64,000 nt of DNA from Hyphomicrobiales bacterium. GTDB taxonomy: Bacteria > Pseudomonadota > Alphaproteobacteria > Rhizobiales > Devosiaceae. A program made the translations under genes and the position numbers. This document shows, piece by piece, positions 53,353 through 61,803 of this stretch. The notes below the pieces were generated by a model, which saw nothing but the letters and a program-made list of their open reading frames with translations, was not told the DNA's origin and made no database searches. Position 1 is the stretch's first letter; every line of letters starts with the position of its first letter. The stretch is from positions 124,001 through 188,000 of the forward strand of contig JAIYDI010000019.1 in assembly GCA_027487555.1 (NCBI GenBank). Direction: 5' to 3'.

Positions 53353-55761
53353 TCAGGCGCGCAATACGCCCCCCGTCGCCTTTGTAACAGCCGCGATGAC
53401 GGAAGCCGAGATCTTCTCGATCTCCTCGTCGGTGAGCGTCTTGTCGGTCGGCTGCAGCGTCACCGCGAGGCCGAGCGATTTCTTACCCTCGGGCACGCCC
53501 TTGCCTTCGAACACGTCGAACACCGACACATCGCTGATCAGTCCCTTGTCGGCATTCTTCGCGGCCTTCAGCAAATTGGCGGCGGGCACGGCGCGGTCGA
53601 CAAGGAAGGCGAAATCGCGCGAGACCGGCATCAGGTCCGCAAGCTTCAGCAGCGGCTTGGTGCGCGTGGTTTTCTTGCGCGGCTCGGGGATGGCGTCGAG
53701 ATCGAGCTCGAAGGCCGCGACCGGACCCGTGAGATTATACTGCGCGGCCAAGCTCGGGTGCACCTCGCCGAACCAGCCGATGATCAGTTTCGGTCCGAGC
53801 TGGATGCGCCCGCCCCGGCCCGGATGGCTCCACGAAGCAGGCTCGGCAACGAGTTGCAGCTTGTCGATATCGTGCCCCATCGCGTCGAGCAGCGCGGCGA
53901 TATCGGCCTTTGCGTCGAACACCGAGACCTTTCCCGCACCCTGCTGCCAGTGCCGCGCCGTGCCGAAGCGCAGGCCCGACGCATAGGTGTGCTGCCCATC
54001 GGGCGCAATCGACAGGAACACCTGGCCGACTTCGAAGATCTTGAGGTCTGAAAAGCCGCGATTGGCGTTGCGCTCCGCGGCGGCGAGCAGGCCGGGCAGC
54101 AGCGAGGGCCGCATGTCGGTCAGTTCCGACGCGATCGGGTTGGCAAGCTTCAGTTCCGGCTTGCCGCCGCCGAAGCGCTCGGCCTCCGGCGCAGAAATGA
54201 AGCTCCACGTCACCGCCTCGTCGAGGCCACGGGCCGCGAGCGTACGACGTGAGATGCGACGGCGGTTCTGCAGCACCGTCAGCATGCGGGGGGCGACATG
54301 GGCCAGCCGAACGAGTGGCTCCTTCGGCACATTGTCGACACCCACCATGCGCATCACTTCCTCGGCGAGGTCGGCCTTCATGGTGACGTCCGGCCGCCAG
54401 GAGGGCACCTTCACCTGCCGCACCTCGCCCGTGCCTTCGACCACGAAGCCGAGGCGGGTGAGGATCGCGACGATTTCGTCGGGCGCCGGGTCAAGTCCGG
54501 TGAGGCGGCGCACTTCGCCGAGCGGGAACTCGACCACCGTGTTGGGGAACACGTCTTCGCCCGAAATCACCGGCTCAAGCGCTTCGCCGCCGCAGAGTTC
54601 GAGCACCAGCCGCGTCGCGAGTTCGAGGCCCGGCTCGGTCAGCGCCGGGTCCACCGAGCGCTCCAGCCGATAGCGCGCGTCGGATACGATGCCGGTCTTG
54701 CGGCCGGTCTGCGCGATGAGATCCGGGTCCCAGCTGGCGCATTCCATCAGCACATTCGTGGTGTCGTCGGTGCAGCCGGACCGAATTCCGCCCATCACGC
54801 CACCGAGGCAGAGCGGTCCGAGATCGTCGGCGATCACGGTCATCGACGCATCGAGCGCATAGATCTTGTTGTCGAGCGCGTCGAAGCTCTCCCCCGGCTT
54901 CGCGTTGCGCAACACCGGCTGCCCGACGATCTTGTCCGCGTCATAGGCGTGCAGCGGCCGGCCCCAGCCGAGCGACACGAGGTTGGTGATATCCACCACG
55001 GTGTTGATGGGCCTGAGGCCCACGGCCTTCAGCCGTTGCTGCAGCCATTCGGGCGACGGGCCGTTCTTGATGCCGCGGAACACCCGGCCGGCAAACTTGC
55101 GGATGGCCTTGGGCTCACCTTCGGCAAACTGATGCGGCAGCGCCGCAATCGGGCTTGGCCCCTGCGACGGCACCTTCGACATGTCGGTCGGCTTCAGCGT
55201 GCCCACGCCATAGGCGGCAAGGTCGCGCGCCACGCCATAGACACCTGTGGCGTCGCCGCGATTGGGGGTGATCGAGATATCGATCACCGAGCCGCCGAGC
55301 CTGGCGTAATCGACATAGGAGGCGCCGATTGGCGCGTCCGCCGGCAACTCGATGATGCCGTCATGGTCATTGCTCAGTTCGAGTTCGGCCGCCGAGCACA
55401 GCATGCCGTTCGACGGCGCGCCGCGAATGACGACCCCGGCCTTGAGCGTGAAATCCTTGCCCGGGATATAGGTGTCGGGGAACGCGAACACCGATTTGAG
55501 GCCCGTGCGGGCGTTCGGCGCGCCGCAGACCACGTCGATCAGGCTGCCGGTGCCGGCATCGACCTTGCAGATATGCAAATGGTCGGAATTCGGGTGGTCC
55601 GACGCCTCGACGATCTGCGCGACGACGAAGGGCCTGAGCTTTTCGGCCGGGTCGACAATCTCCTCGACCTCGAGGCCGATGGCCGTCAGCGCAACCCCGA
55701 TCTCGTCGGCAGTGGCATTGGTCTCGAGATGTTCCTTGAGCCAGTCGAGGGTGAATTTCAT
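53353..55761 (-). CDS. pheT: Phenylalanine-tRNA ligase beta subunit
   Basis: This 802-residue subunit starts MKFTLDWLKEHLET, has the N-terminal tRNA-binding OB domain (SDHPNSDHLHICKVDAG), the B3/B4 editing domain, B5, the catalytic-like core and a C-terminal FDX-ACB anticodon domain (LADLMPVSRDFAFLV). With PheS it forms the alpha2-beta2 synthetase. An ASCH gene intervenes between it and pheS. Confidence 0.97.
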   Translation of the reverse strand: MKFTLDWLKEHLETNATADEIGVALTAIGLEVEEIVDPAEKLRPFVVAQIVEASDHPNSDHLHICKVDAGTGSLIDVVCGAPNARTGLKSVFAFPDTYIPGKDFTLKAGVVIRGAPSNGMLCSAAELELSNDHDGIIELPADAPIGASYVDYARLGGSVIDISITPNRGDATGVYGVARDLAAYGVGTLKPTDMSKVPSQGPSPIAALPHQFAEGEPKAIRKFAGRVFRGIKNGPSPEWLQQRLKAVGLRPINTVVDITNLVSLGWGRPLHAYDADKIVGQPVLRNAKPGESFDALDNKIYALDASMTVIADDLGPLCLGGVMGGIRSGCTDDTTNVLMECASWDPDLIAQTGRKTGIVSDARYRLERSVDPALTEPGLELATRLVLELCGGEALEPVISGEDVFPNTVVEFPLGEVRRLTGLDPAPDEIVAILTRLGFVVEGTGEVRQVKVPSWRPDVTMKADLAEEVMRMVGVDNVPKEPLVRLAHVAPRMLTVLQNRRRISRRTLAARGLDEAVTWSFISAPEAERFGGGKPELKLANPIASELTDMRPSLLPGLLAAAERNANRGFSDLKIFEVGQVFLSIAPDGQHTYASGLRFGTARHWQQGAGKVSVFDAKADIAALLDAMGHDIDKLQLVAEPASWSHPGRGGRIQLGPKLIIGWFGEVHPSLAAQYNLTGPVAAFELDLDAIPEPRKKTTRTKPLLKLADLMPVSRDFAFLVDRAVPAANLLKAAKNADKGLISDVSVFDVFEGKGVPEGKKSLGLAVTLQPTDKTLTDEEIEKISASVIAAVTKATGGVLRA

Positions 55762-55819
55762 CGGGAAACTCGCTGTTCGAATTCGAAAGTGCCGCAAAGG
55801 GCGGACAGGGTTTGGGTGC

Positions 55820-56224
55820 TCATCTGGGCAGCGCCTCGATCAGCCGGAAGCGCTCGCAGACGAGTTCGAGGTCTTCCGACCAGCCGCCATTGCGCTCGAA
55901 ATAGTCGATATGGCCGGCGCGCCAGTCGCGGAAATCGCCCTCGCCTTCGGCAAGCGCGAAAGCCTCGGGAACATCGCGGAAAAGGTGCCGGGTCACTTCG
56001 ACGGTCTCGATCACCGCCGCAGGGCGACCCGCGCCATCGAGCACGACGTCTCGACGCCCAACCACCGGCATGGCTTCCTTGCCCGCCCCGTAGTCGCGCG
56101 CCGCCCCACAGGTGGCCGTCTTGGTCCCCGCAAGCACCAGCGCCAGCAAGCGATCGGCCAGCTCCGGGCTGTCACCAAATGCGAAGGTCGTCGCGTTCGC
56201 GTATGGCGCGGAGAGCTGCGCCAT
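55820..56224 (-). CDS. ASCH-domain protein inserted between pheS and pheT
   Basis: This 134-residue protein matches the ASCH domain (PUA-like RNA or nucleotide-binding barrel): LALVLAGTKTATCGAARDYG near residue 32 and AALPR end. The start at 56224 overlaps the pheS stop (TGATG), so it is translated with pheS. ASCH proteins are thought to bind or cleave modified RNA or nucleosides; YqfB hydrolyses N4-acetylcytidine. Position in the phe operon hints at tRNA-linked work, which is inference. Confidence 0.85.
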   Translation of the reverse strand: MAQLSAPYANATTFAFGDSPELADRLLALVLAGTKTATCGAARDYGAGKEAMPVVGRRDVVLDGAGRPAAVIETVEVTRHLFRDVPEAFALAEGEGDFRDWRAGHIDYFERNGGWSEDLELVCERFRLIEALPR

Positions 56225-57354
56225 CAGCTCGAAAGCCCCCCGAACAGCGTCGGCAGGTCGAGCGGGCGGAAGCCGTAATGGTCGAGCCAGCGCTTGTCGG
56301 CGTCGAAAAAGGCGCGCAGGTCGTTCATGCCATATTTCAGCATGGCGATGCGGTCGATGCCCATGCCCCAGGCGAAGCCCTGGTACACATCCGGGTCTAG
56401 GCCGCAATTCCTGAGCACATTCGGGTGCACCATGCCGCAGCCCAGAATTTCGAGCCAGTCATTGCCCTCGCCGATCTTCACCTCGCCGCCCGAGCGGTCG
56501 CACTGCACGTCCACTTCCATCGAGGGCTCGGTGAAGGGGAAGAAGCTAGGGCGGAAGCGCAGCGTGACGTTGTCGACTTCGAAGAACGCCTTGAGGAATT
56601 CCTCCAGCACCCAGCGCAGCTGCCCGATATGGCTCGACTTGTCGATGACGAGGCCCTCGACCTGATGGAACATCGGGGTATGGGTCTGGTCGCTGTCGTG
56701 CCGATAGGTACGGCCCGGCATCACCACGCGGATCGGCGGATCCATCGCGGGCGTCAGGTAGGGCGCGCCGGGCTTCTCGTTGGTCTTGAGCATGGTGCGG
56801 ACCTGCACCGGCGAGGTGTGGGTCCTGAGCACGCGCTTCACCCCGTCGGGCGAGGGCGCCATGAAGAACGTGTCGTGCATTTCGCGCGCCGGGTGCCCCT
56901 CGGGGAAGTTGAGCGCGGTGAAATTGTACCAGTCCGTCTCGATATCGGGCCCTTCGGCGATCGAGAAGCCCATGTCCGAGAAGATCGCGGTGATCTCGTC
57001 GATCACCTGGCTGATCGGGTGGATACGGCCTTCGGCCGTCGGCACCGCGGCGATCGGCAGCGTGACATCGACACGCTCGGCTTCGAGCCGGGCCGTGAGC
57101 GCCGCCTCGGCGAGGGTCGCGGCTTTCGCTTCGATCAGCGCGGTGACCTCGGTCTTCAGCCCGTTGATCGCGGCGCCGGCCGCCTTGCGCTCGTCGGCGG
57201 GCAGGACGCCCAGCGTCGAAAGCAGCGCCGAGACCGAGCCCTTCTTGCCGAGGGCCGCAACGCGGACGGCTTCGATGGCGGCTTCGTCCTGTGCGCTATC
57301 CGTCGCGGCGGCGATCTCTGAGCGGAGCTGGGCTATCTGGGCGTCGAGGGACAT
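56224..57354 (-). CDS. pheS: Phenylalanine-tRNA ligase alpha subunit
   Basis: This subunit of 376 residues (380 if started at 57366) has the coiled-coil N-terminus, then the class II motifs: [14 protein letters not shown], motif 2 area [20 protein letters not shown] and motif 3 [14 protein letters not shown]. It catalyses Phe attachment to tRNA. It lies downstream of rplT, past a terminator and a set of repeats. Confidence 0.97.
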   Translation of the reverse strand: MSLDAQIAQLRSEIAAATDSAQDEAAIEAVRVAALGKKGSVSALLSTLGVLPADERKAAGAAINGLKTEVTALIEAKAATLAEAALTARLEAERVDVTLPIAAVPTAEGRIHPISQVIDEITAIFSDMGFSIAEGPDIETDWYNFTALNFPEGHPAREMHDTFFMAPSPDGVKRVLRTHTSPVQVRTMLKTNEKPGAPYLTPAMDPPIRVVMPGRTYRHDSDQTHTPMFHQVEGLVIDKSSHIGQLRWVLEEFLKAFFEVDNVTLRFRPSFFPFTEPSMEVDVQCDRSGGEVKIGEGNDWLEILGCGMVHPNVLRNCGLDPDVYQGFAWGMGIDRIAMLKYGMNDLRAFFDADKRWLDHYGFRPLDLPTLFGGLSS

Positions 57355-57402
57355 GGTTCTATCCATTTGTCGTCATTGCTTCTTTACTACCATTCCCGCC
57401 GT

Positions 57403-57566
57403 GTCATCCCGGCGAAGGCCGAGGAGACTTCCCCCTGTCATCCCGGCGAAGGCCGGGGCTTACCCACCGCGTCATCCCGGCGAAGGCCGGGATCCATCCT
57501 GAGATTGACCCGACATCACCGAGCGGGAGGCATTTCAGGCTGGGCCCCGGCCTGCGCCGGGGTGAC
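57403..57566. repeat. Three direct copies and one inverted copy of a GTCATCCCGGCGAAGGCC repeat
   Basis: GTCATCCCGGCGAAGGCC occurs at 57403-57420, 57437-57454 and 57471-57488, spaced 34 bases apart. A related inverted copy (CCCCGGCCTGCGCCGGGGTGAC) is at about 57545-57566. It is the ubiquitous dispersed repeat of alphaproteobacteria. It fills most of the gap between pheS and rplT; no leader peptide was found there. Confidence 0.85.
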
Positions 57567-57592
57567 ATCGTGGTTGTGGCAGTGTCGCGGCA

Positions 57593-57641
57593 GAAAAACA
57601 AAAGCCCCGCGCCATCCCGGATCACCGGGGTGGCGCAAGGC
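57593..57641 (-). terminator. Rho-independent terminator after rplT
   Basis: On the minus strand GCCTTGCGCCACCCCGG (57641-57625) pairs, with two mismatched positions, with CCGGGATGGCGCGGGGC (57620-57604) around TGAT, and is followed by TTTTGTTTTT. This is the clearest intrinsic terminator in the window. It suggests pheS-pheT may need its own promoter or readthrough. Confidence 0.92.
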
Positions 57642-57670
57642 TCGAATTTGGCCTCGTGAAAGGCGGACGC

Positions 57671-58072
57671 TTAGGCGTTGATGCGCTCGTGGGTCGTGGT
57701 CTCGAGCTCGCCGAGATACGCCAGAGCCTGCTTCGCCTTGGTCACCAGCACGGCGAACGCTGCGGGCTCGGTGATCGCGAGATCAGAGAGCACCTTGCGG
57801 TCAACCGCGATGTCGGCCTTCAGGAGGCCGTCGATAAATCGGCCATAGGTCAGCCCATGCTCACGCACGGCGGCATTTATGCGCTGGATCCACAGGGCGC
57901 GGAAATTGCGCTTCTTGGCGCGACGATCGCGGTACGCATACTGGCCGGCCTTGTCGACGGCGGCCTTGGCGGTGCGGATGGTATTCTTGCGACGGCCGTA
58001 AAAGCCGGAAGCGGCCTTCAGAACCTTCTTGTGACGGGCGTGGGCGGTAACGCCTCTTTTGACGCGGGACAT
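57671..58072 (-). CDS. rplT: Ribosomal protein L20
   Basis: This 133-residue protein has the L20 opening [34 protein letters not shown] and [20 protein letters not shown]. It binds 23S rRNA early in assembly. It follows rpmI by 13 bases and is before the terminator at 57593-57641. The C-terminal extension ([19 protein letters not shown]) is usual in this class. Confidence 0.98.
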   Translation of the reverse strand: MSRVKRGVTAHARHKKVLKAASGFYGRRKNTIRTAKAAVDKAGQYAYRDRRAKKRNFRALWIQRINAAVREHGLTYGRFIDGLLKADIAVDRKVLSDLAITEPAAFAVLVTKAKQALAYLGELETTTHERINA

Positions 58073-58085
58073 CTATCGGCGCTCC

Positions 58086-58286
58086 TTAACGGTTATACGG
58101 CATGTACCACTTGACCAGACTTTCATCGCCCTTCTTGAGGATCTTGGTCCCCCGATGCGAGCGAATGTAGTCGGCGTCGTGGCTCAGAAGCCGGTGCCGC
58201 TTGCCCGCGACGCCAGCCTTTACACGGCCGGACGCGGTCATCTTGAAGCGCTTCTTGGCGCCCGATTTGGTCTTCATTTTTGGCAT
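58086..58286 (-). CDS. rpmI: Ribosomal protein L35
   Basis: This 66-residue protein begins MPKMKTKSGAKKRFKMTASG and has the family ending GDESLVKWYMPYN. The start at 58286 follows GGACCATGCAAA; the frame open to 58346 is not part of the protein. infC is not adjacent: upstream is a 213-base gap and then a divergent gene. Confidence 0.97.
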   Translation of the reverse strand: MPKMKTKSGAKKRFKMTASGRVKAGVAGKRHRLLSHDADYIRSHRGTKILKKGDESLVKWYMPYNR

Positions 58287-58500
58287 TTTGCATGGTCCTG
58301 TTAGGGTGGCTCCCGAGAGAGCCTGCATTGAGGATCGCCACGGCATGCCTTTCGGCCGGGCGGTCCCGTTCAGTGGCGCGCTCCTTACGACGAATGCCGC
58401 GCCCGCGCAAGGGGCGATGGGTCAGGCGTCATGATCGCGTTACATCTGTCTGCAAACAAACCCACCGGCGTCGGATTTTGGCGCATTTCAGGGGTTCATA

Positions 58501-59235
58501 ATGACTCAGGGTTTTGCGCATCGCCGCGTTTTCGGTCAACCTTCCAGCCAAGCCAAGGCCTACCTGCGTGCGGCGATCTGGGCCACGGCGCTCGGTCTGT
58601 TGGTGGCGATGCCAAAACCTGTCGATGCCGAGGACCTCAGTGCATCCGACAAGGCCATCAATGCCGAGGTCAAGCTCGGCGACGCGACGGGCAAGGCACC
58701 GACCGAATGGCTCGGCCCCAAGCCCCACTTCGTCATGGTTGGTGCCTATAGGGATTTCACCTTCGATATCGCCGTTCCCGACCTTGCCGCCGCGACGGAT
58801 TTCGCGCTTGAGGCAAAGCGGGAATACCGCCCGCTGGAGGGTGGCAAGCTCGCCTATATCGACTTCGAGGTCGCCGTTGCACTCACCACCAACGGCATCG
58901 AACGTGAGTTCGAGTTCGAATTCGAGAATGCCGACTTCTCCACCCATGCCCGGCCCATGACCTTCGCCTTGAAGGATGCAGAGTTCCCCGAGGGGGCCTT
59001 CTCCAACCTCGAACTGCAGATCGAGTGGGAATGGGTGGAAAAGTCGGTGATCGTGAACGAGGAGCAGTTGATCACTGACGGTGCGCTGACGGTTGCGCTC
59101 GAAGAGGGCTCGCCCAGTGCGGACGGCACCGTACCGAACGGGTTGATCGGCGGTTTCGTGACCGGGACTTTCGAAGGCAAGCCGATCGCGATCTCCTTCA
59201 CCGCCCCGGTTACCGAGGCCGAGATTGATGATTGA
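58501..59235 (+). CDS. Secreted protein of unknown function, partner of phytase
   Basis: This 244-residue protein has an N-terminal export signal (hydrophobic IWATALGLLVAMPKPVDAED area, about residues 26-44). The mature part is acidic and beta-rich with long EREFEFEFENADF-type stretches near residue 140. I recognise no domain. It overlaps the phytase start by eight bases, so the two are co-translated and may act together in the periplasm. Confidence 0.72.
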   Translation: MTQGFAHRRVFGQPSSQAKAYLRAAIWATALGLLVAMPKPVDAEDLSASDKAINAEVKLGDATGKAPTEWLGPKPHFVMVGAYRDFTFDIAVPDLAAATDFALEAKREYRPLEGGKLAYIDFEVAVALTTNGIEREFEFEFENADFSTHARPMTFALKDAEFPEGAFSNLELQIEWEWVEKSVIVNEEQLITDGALTVALEEGSPSADGTVPNGLIGGFVTGTFEGKPIAISFTAPVTEAEIDD

Positions 59236-60304
59236 TCCGCGCTGCCTTGCCTGGGTAGCCGCCGGTATCCTCGTGAGCTGCGTTGCTGTGCAGGCGCAGG
59301 ATCCGGTCATGGGCAGCGTCACGGCAGTCCGGGAAACCGAGCCGGTCGATGTCGATCCCGACGATCCTGCCATCTGGGTCAACCCCGCCGATCCGCTGCA
59401 AAGCCGCGTGATCGGCACGGACAAGGATTTTGGCCTCGTGGTCTTCGACCTCGCTGGCAAGACGCTGCAGAAACTACCCGACGGTCGCCTCAACAATGTC
59501 GATCTGCGCACCGTCGTTCTCGGTGGCGAAGAGGTGACCCTGATTGCGGCCAGCAAGCGCGAGGACAACACCATCGTCTTCTACACCATGGCTGCCGATG
59601 GCAGCGTGGCGCATGCCCCGACCTTTGCCTATCCCGGTGCGCCGACACAGGTTGATGACGATATCTATGGCATCGGCTTCTACAAGGATCTCGCTGGCAG
59701 CCTGTCCGTGATCGCCAGTTTCAAGACCGGCGATGTCGTGCAGTGGGAAATCGGCGGCACACCCGCCGCAATGGAGCTTCGTTTCGCCCGGCAATGGAAG
59801 CTTCCGAGCCAGCCCGAAGGCGTTGCCGCGGACGATGGGCTTGGCCTGCTCTATGTGGGTGAAGAAGACGGCGGTATCTGGCGCTTCGATGCCAACCCGC
59901 GTGCCGGAACCGACGGCACGCTGGTCGACAAGGTCGGATCCGCCTGCCTGCCGGTCGATGATGTCGAGGGGATCGGCGTAGTGTCCACCGGCCCGGAGTC
60001 CGGATGGCTCGTGGTGTCGGCGCAGGGGGTCAACCGCTACGCGCTCTATCCTCGCAAGCCCGATGCCGACGGGCGGCAGCCCTGCATTGGCAGCTTCGGC
60101 ATCGAGACCGGTGCCACCGATCCGGTGGGTGAAACGGATGGCCTCGACGTCACATCGGCCGCTCTCGGACCGGACTTCCCGGCGGGTCTGATGGTCGTGC
60201 AGGACGACCGCAACGAAGGCTTCAGCCGAAACTTCAAATATGTGTCCTGGGCGGACGTCGTGCGGGCACTCGGCCTCGATCAGACACCATTGCCCACAAA
60301 CTGA
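59228..60304 (+). CDS. Beta-propeller (3-)phytase, exported
   Basis: This 358-residue protein has a signal peptide (WVAAGILVSCVAVQAQD) and the propeller phytase features DVDPDDPAIWVNPADP, GTDKDFGLVVFDL, DDVEGIGVV, ETDGLDVT and VVQDDRNEG, with acidic residues that bind calcium and substrate. It would release phosphate from phytate in the periplasm or outside. I use ATG 59228; a TTG is one codon earlier. Its last 25 bases overlap the convergent MarR gene. Confidence 0.9.
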   Translation: MIDPRCLAWVAAGILVSCVAVQAQDPVMGSVTAVRETEPVDVDPDDPAIWVNPADPLQSRVIGTDKDFGLVVFDLAGKTLQKLPDGRLNNVDLRTVVLGGEEVTLIAASKREDNTIVFYTMAADGSVAHAPTFAYPGAPTQVDDDIYGIGFYKDLAGSLSVIASFKTGDVVQWEIGGTPAAMELRFARQWKLPSQPEGVAADDGLGLLYVGEEDGGIWRFDANPRAGTDGTLVDKVGSACLPVDDVEGIGVVSTGPESGWLVVSAQGVNRYALYPRKPDADGRQPCIGSFGIETGATDPVGETDGLDVTSAALGPDFPAGLMVVQDDRNEGFSRNFKYVSWADVVRALGLDQTPLPTN

Positions 60305-60786
60305 ACGTCTGCCTCGCCAGCGACCTCTGGCACGTGCTCCGCCGCGCGCGGCAACCCCGATGGGCGGTTGGCAGCGCTCCCCGCGCTGAGTTGCTGCAGC
60401 TGGTCGAGCAGTTGCGCAGTCTCGGTGCGCGTCATCCCCGACAGGAAGGCGCGCTCCGCGGCTGCGATGGCGACATGCGCGCGCGGCAGGATTTCGCGGC
60501 TCCTGTCACTCAGATAGAGCCCCTGCGCGCGGCCCTTGAGCGTGCTCCGGCCGATCCAGCCGGCCTCGTCGAGCCCGGCCAGTGTGCGTGCCACGCCCGG
60601 CTGCTCGAGATCGAGCCTGAGTGCAAGCTCCGCCTGGGTCATCCCCTCGCACAGCGCGATTTCGGCTATGGCGCTGAACTGCGCGGGCAACAGCCCCAGC
60701 GGCTGGAGCGCATCGCGCTGCAGGACACTGAGGTGGCGGTGCAGCTGCCCGGCCAGATGAAACAGGCCCTGCTTGTGATCCAACAT
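60280..60786 (-). CDS. MarR-family transcriptional regulator
   Basis: This 168-residue regulator has a winged helix: MTQAELALRLDLEQPGVARTLAGLDEAGWI, then the wing RAQGLYLSDRSREI. MarR proteins usually sense small aromatic or oxidising ligands. It is convergent with the phytase gene and overlaps it by 25 bases on the opposite strand, and is itself 58 bases past the nucleotidyltransferase gene. Target unknown. Confidence 0.87.
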   Translation of the reverse strand: MLDHKQGLFHLAGQLHRHLSVLQRDALQPLGLLPAQFSAIAEIALCEGMTQAELALRLDLEQPGVARTLAGLDEAGWIGRSTLKGRAQGLYLSDRSREILPRAHVAIAAAERAFLSGMTRTETAQLLDQLQQLSAGSAANRPSGLPRAAEHVPEVAGEADVQFVGNGV

Positions 60787-60844
60787 GATCGTTCCCCCTC
60801 CGGACCGACGAGGGAATGGTAGCAGGCTCTGCTTTAACTATCGC

Positions 60845-61624
60845 TTAACCGACGATCTCGGACCAGGGCTTTCCGCGGCGCGAGGTGGTCGCCGCTTCGG
60901 CGATCTTGCGCTTTTCCGCCATGGTGAGTTCGGCGGAGATGATGTTGTTGGCATTCGAGGGATCGAGCATGCCGCGGGCCGGGAACAGCGTTTCGAGATA
61001 GCCGAGCACGGCCCAGACATTGTCGGCCAGCGTGCCGTACGGCCGACGGCGGAGCGCGGCATAGGTGGCGAGTTCGAGATAGAAGGAGGGGAAATCAAGT
61101 CCGTTCTGGTCGCGCCAGAGCTTCAGGAGCCGGATTTCCTCTCGCCGACCACTTTCGAGCGCGTCGAGCACATGGTGGGTGAGGTTCGTCTTCAGCCCCG
61201 CTCGGGTCCGGGCCGAATAGATCTCGTGGATATCCGACGCCATGGATTCGCGCTTGGCAGGCAGCAGATCGACCGGGATACCGCCCAGCACGACCGAGAG
61301 TGTCACATTGCGCACCACAGGCTCGAACCCTTCGCGCACCAATGCGGCATGGAGGGAGAAGAACACCTCATGCGCGGTAAAGGGTGTGCGCGGGCTGAGC
61401 GACAGCACGAAGTCGATGCCGATGCCGGACTGGTTGGCGAGGCCCTTCTCGAAGGCGCCCGCCGGGTAGATTTCCAGCAGGTGGCGGCCACCCCAGCCAG
61501 AAACAATCCGCTCTACCTCGGATTCGAGCAAACGAAAGCTCGACTGCGCGCTATCATCGACCGCTTCGCGGGCGAGGATGTCGCGCAGGTAATCGTCTGG
61601 CGATGGATCGTCTACCAAAAACAT
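60845..61624 (-). CDS. OAS-like nucleotidyltransferase with altered active site
   Basis: This 259-residue protein has the polymerase-beta/OAS-like NTase fold: YPAGAFEKGLANQSGIGIDF (the G-S and metal region, about residues 52-71), the third acidic strand GGIPVDLLPAKR and the OAS-type helical segment LKLWRDQNGLDFPSFYLELA. Where the family has Asp-x-Asp, this protein has Gly-Ile-Asp, and the usual GS is GA, so metal binding may be weakened. No CBASS effector gene lies nearby. It could be a CD-NTase-like orphan or a tRNA-type transferase relative. Confidence 0.78.
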   Translation of the reverse strand: MFLVDDPSPDDYLRDILAREAVDDSAQSSFRLLESEVERIVSGWGGRHLLEIYPAGAFEKGLANQSGIGIDFVLSLSPRTPFTAHEVFFSLHAALVREGFEPVVRNVTLSVVLGGIPVDLLPAKRESMASDIHEIYSARTRAGLKTNLTHHVLDALESGRREEIRLLKLWRDQNGLDFPSFYLELATYAALRRRPYGTLADNVWAVLGYLETLFPARGMLDPSNANNIISAELTMAEKRKIAEAATTSRRGKPWSEIVG

Positions 61625-61803
61625 AGCGCCGGTTTTGGAACTCGCGTTCCACTGCTGTCCGTCGCCGCAACGGCCATTGGTTAGGGCGCAATTTCGCGCG
61701 CCGCAAGATGTTTTTTGTTAATGCAGACGAGGACTTCCTGCGTTGCATGCTTAACGGGCGCGCCTCTCGGCTGCCCGTCCACATGTCTCGATAACGATTG
61801 CGC

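Noticed and set aside
54298-56400. Open frame of 700 codons antisense to pheT and pheS
   Set aside because: Shadow of the synthetase genes; composition is Arg/His/Gly-rich without motifs.
60845-61624. CBASS defence operon
   Set aside because: The nucleotidyltransferase has an altered active site and the neighbours (MarR, chemoreceptor) are not CBASS effectors.
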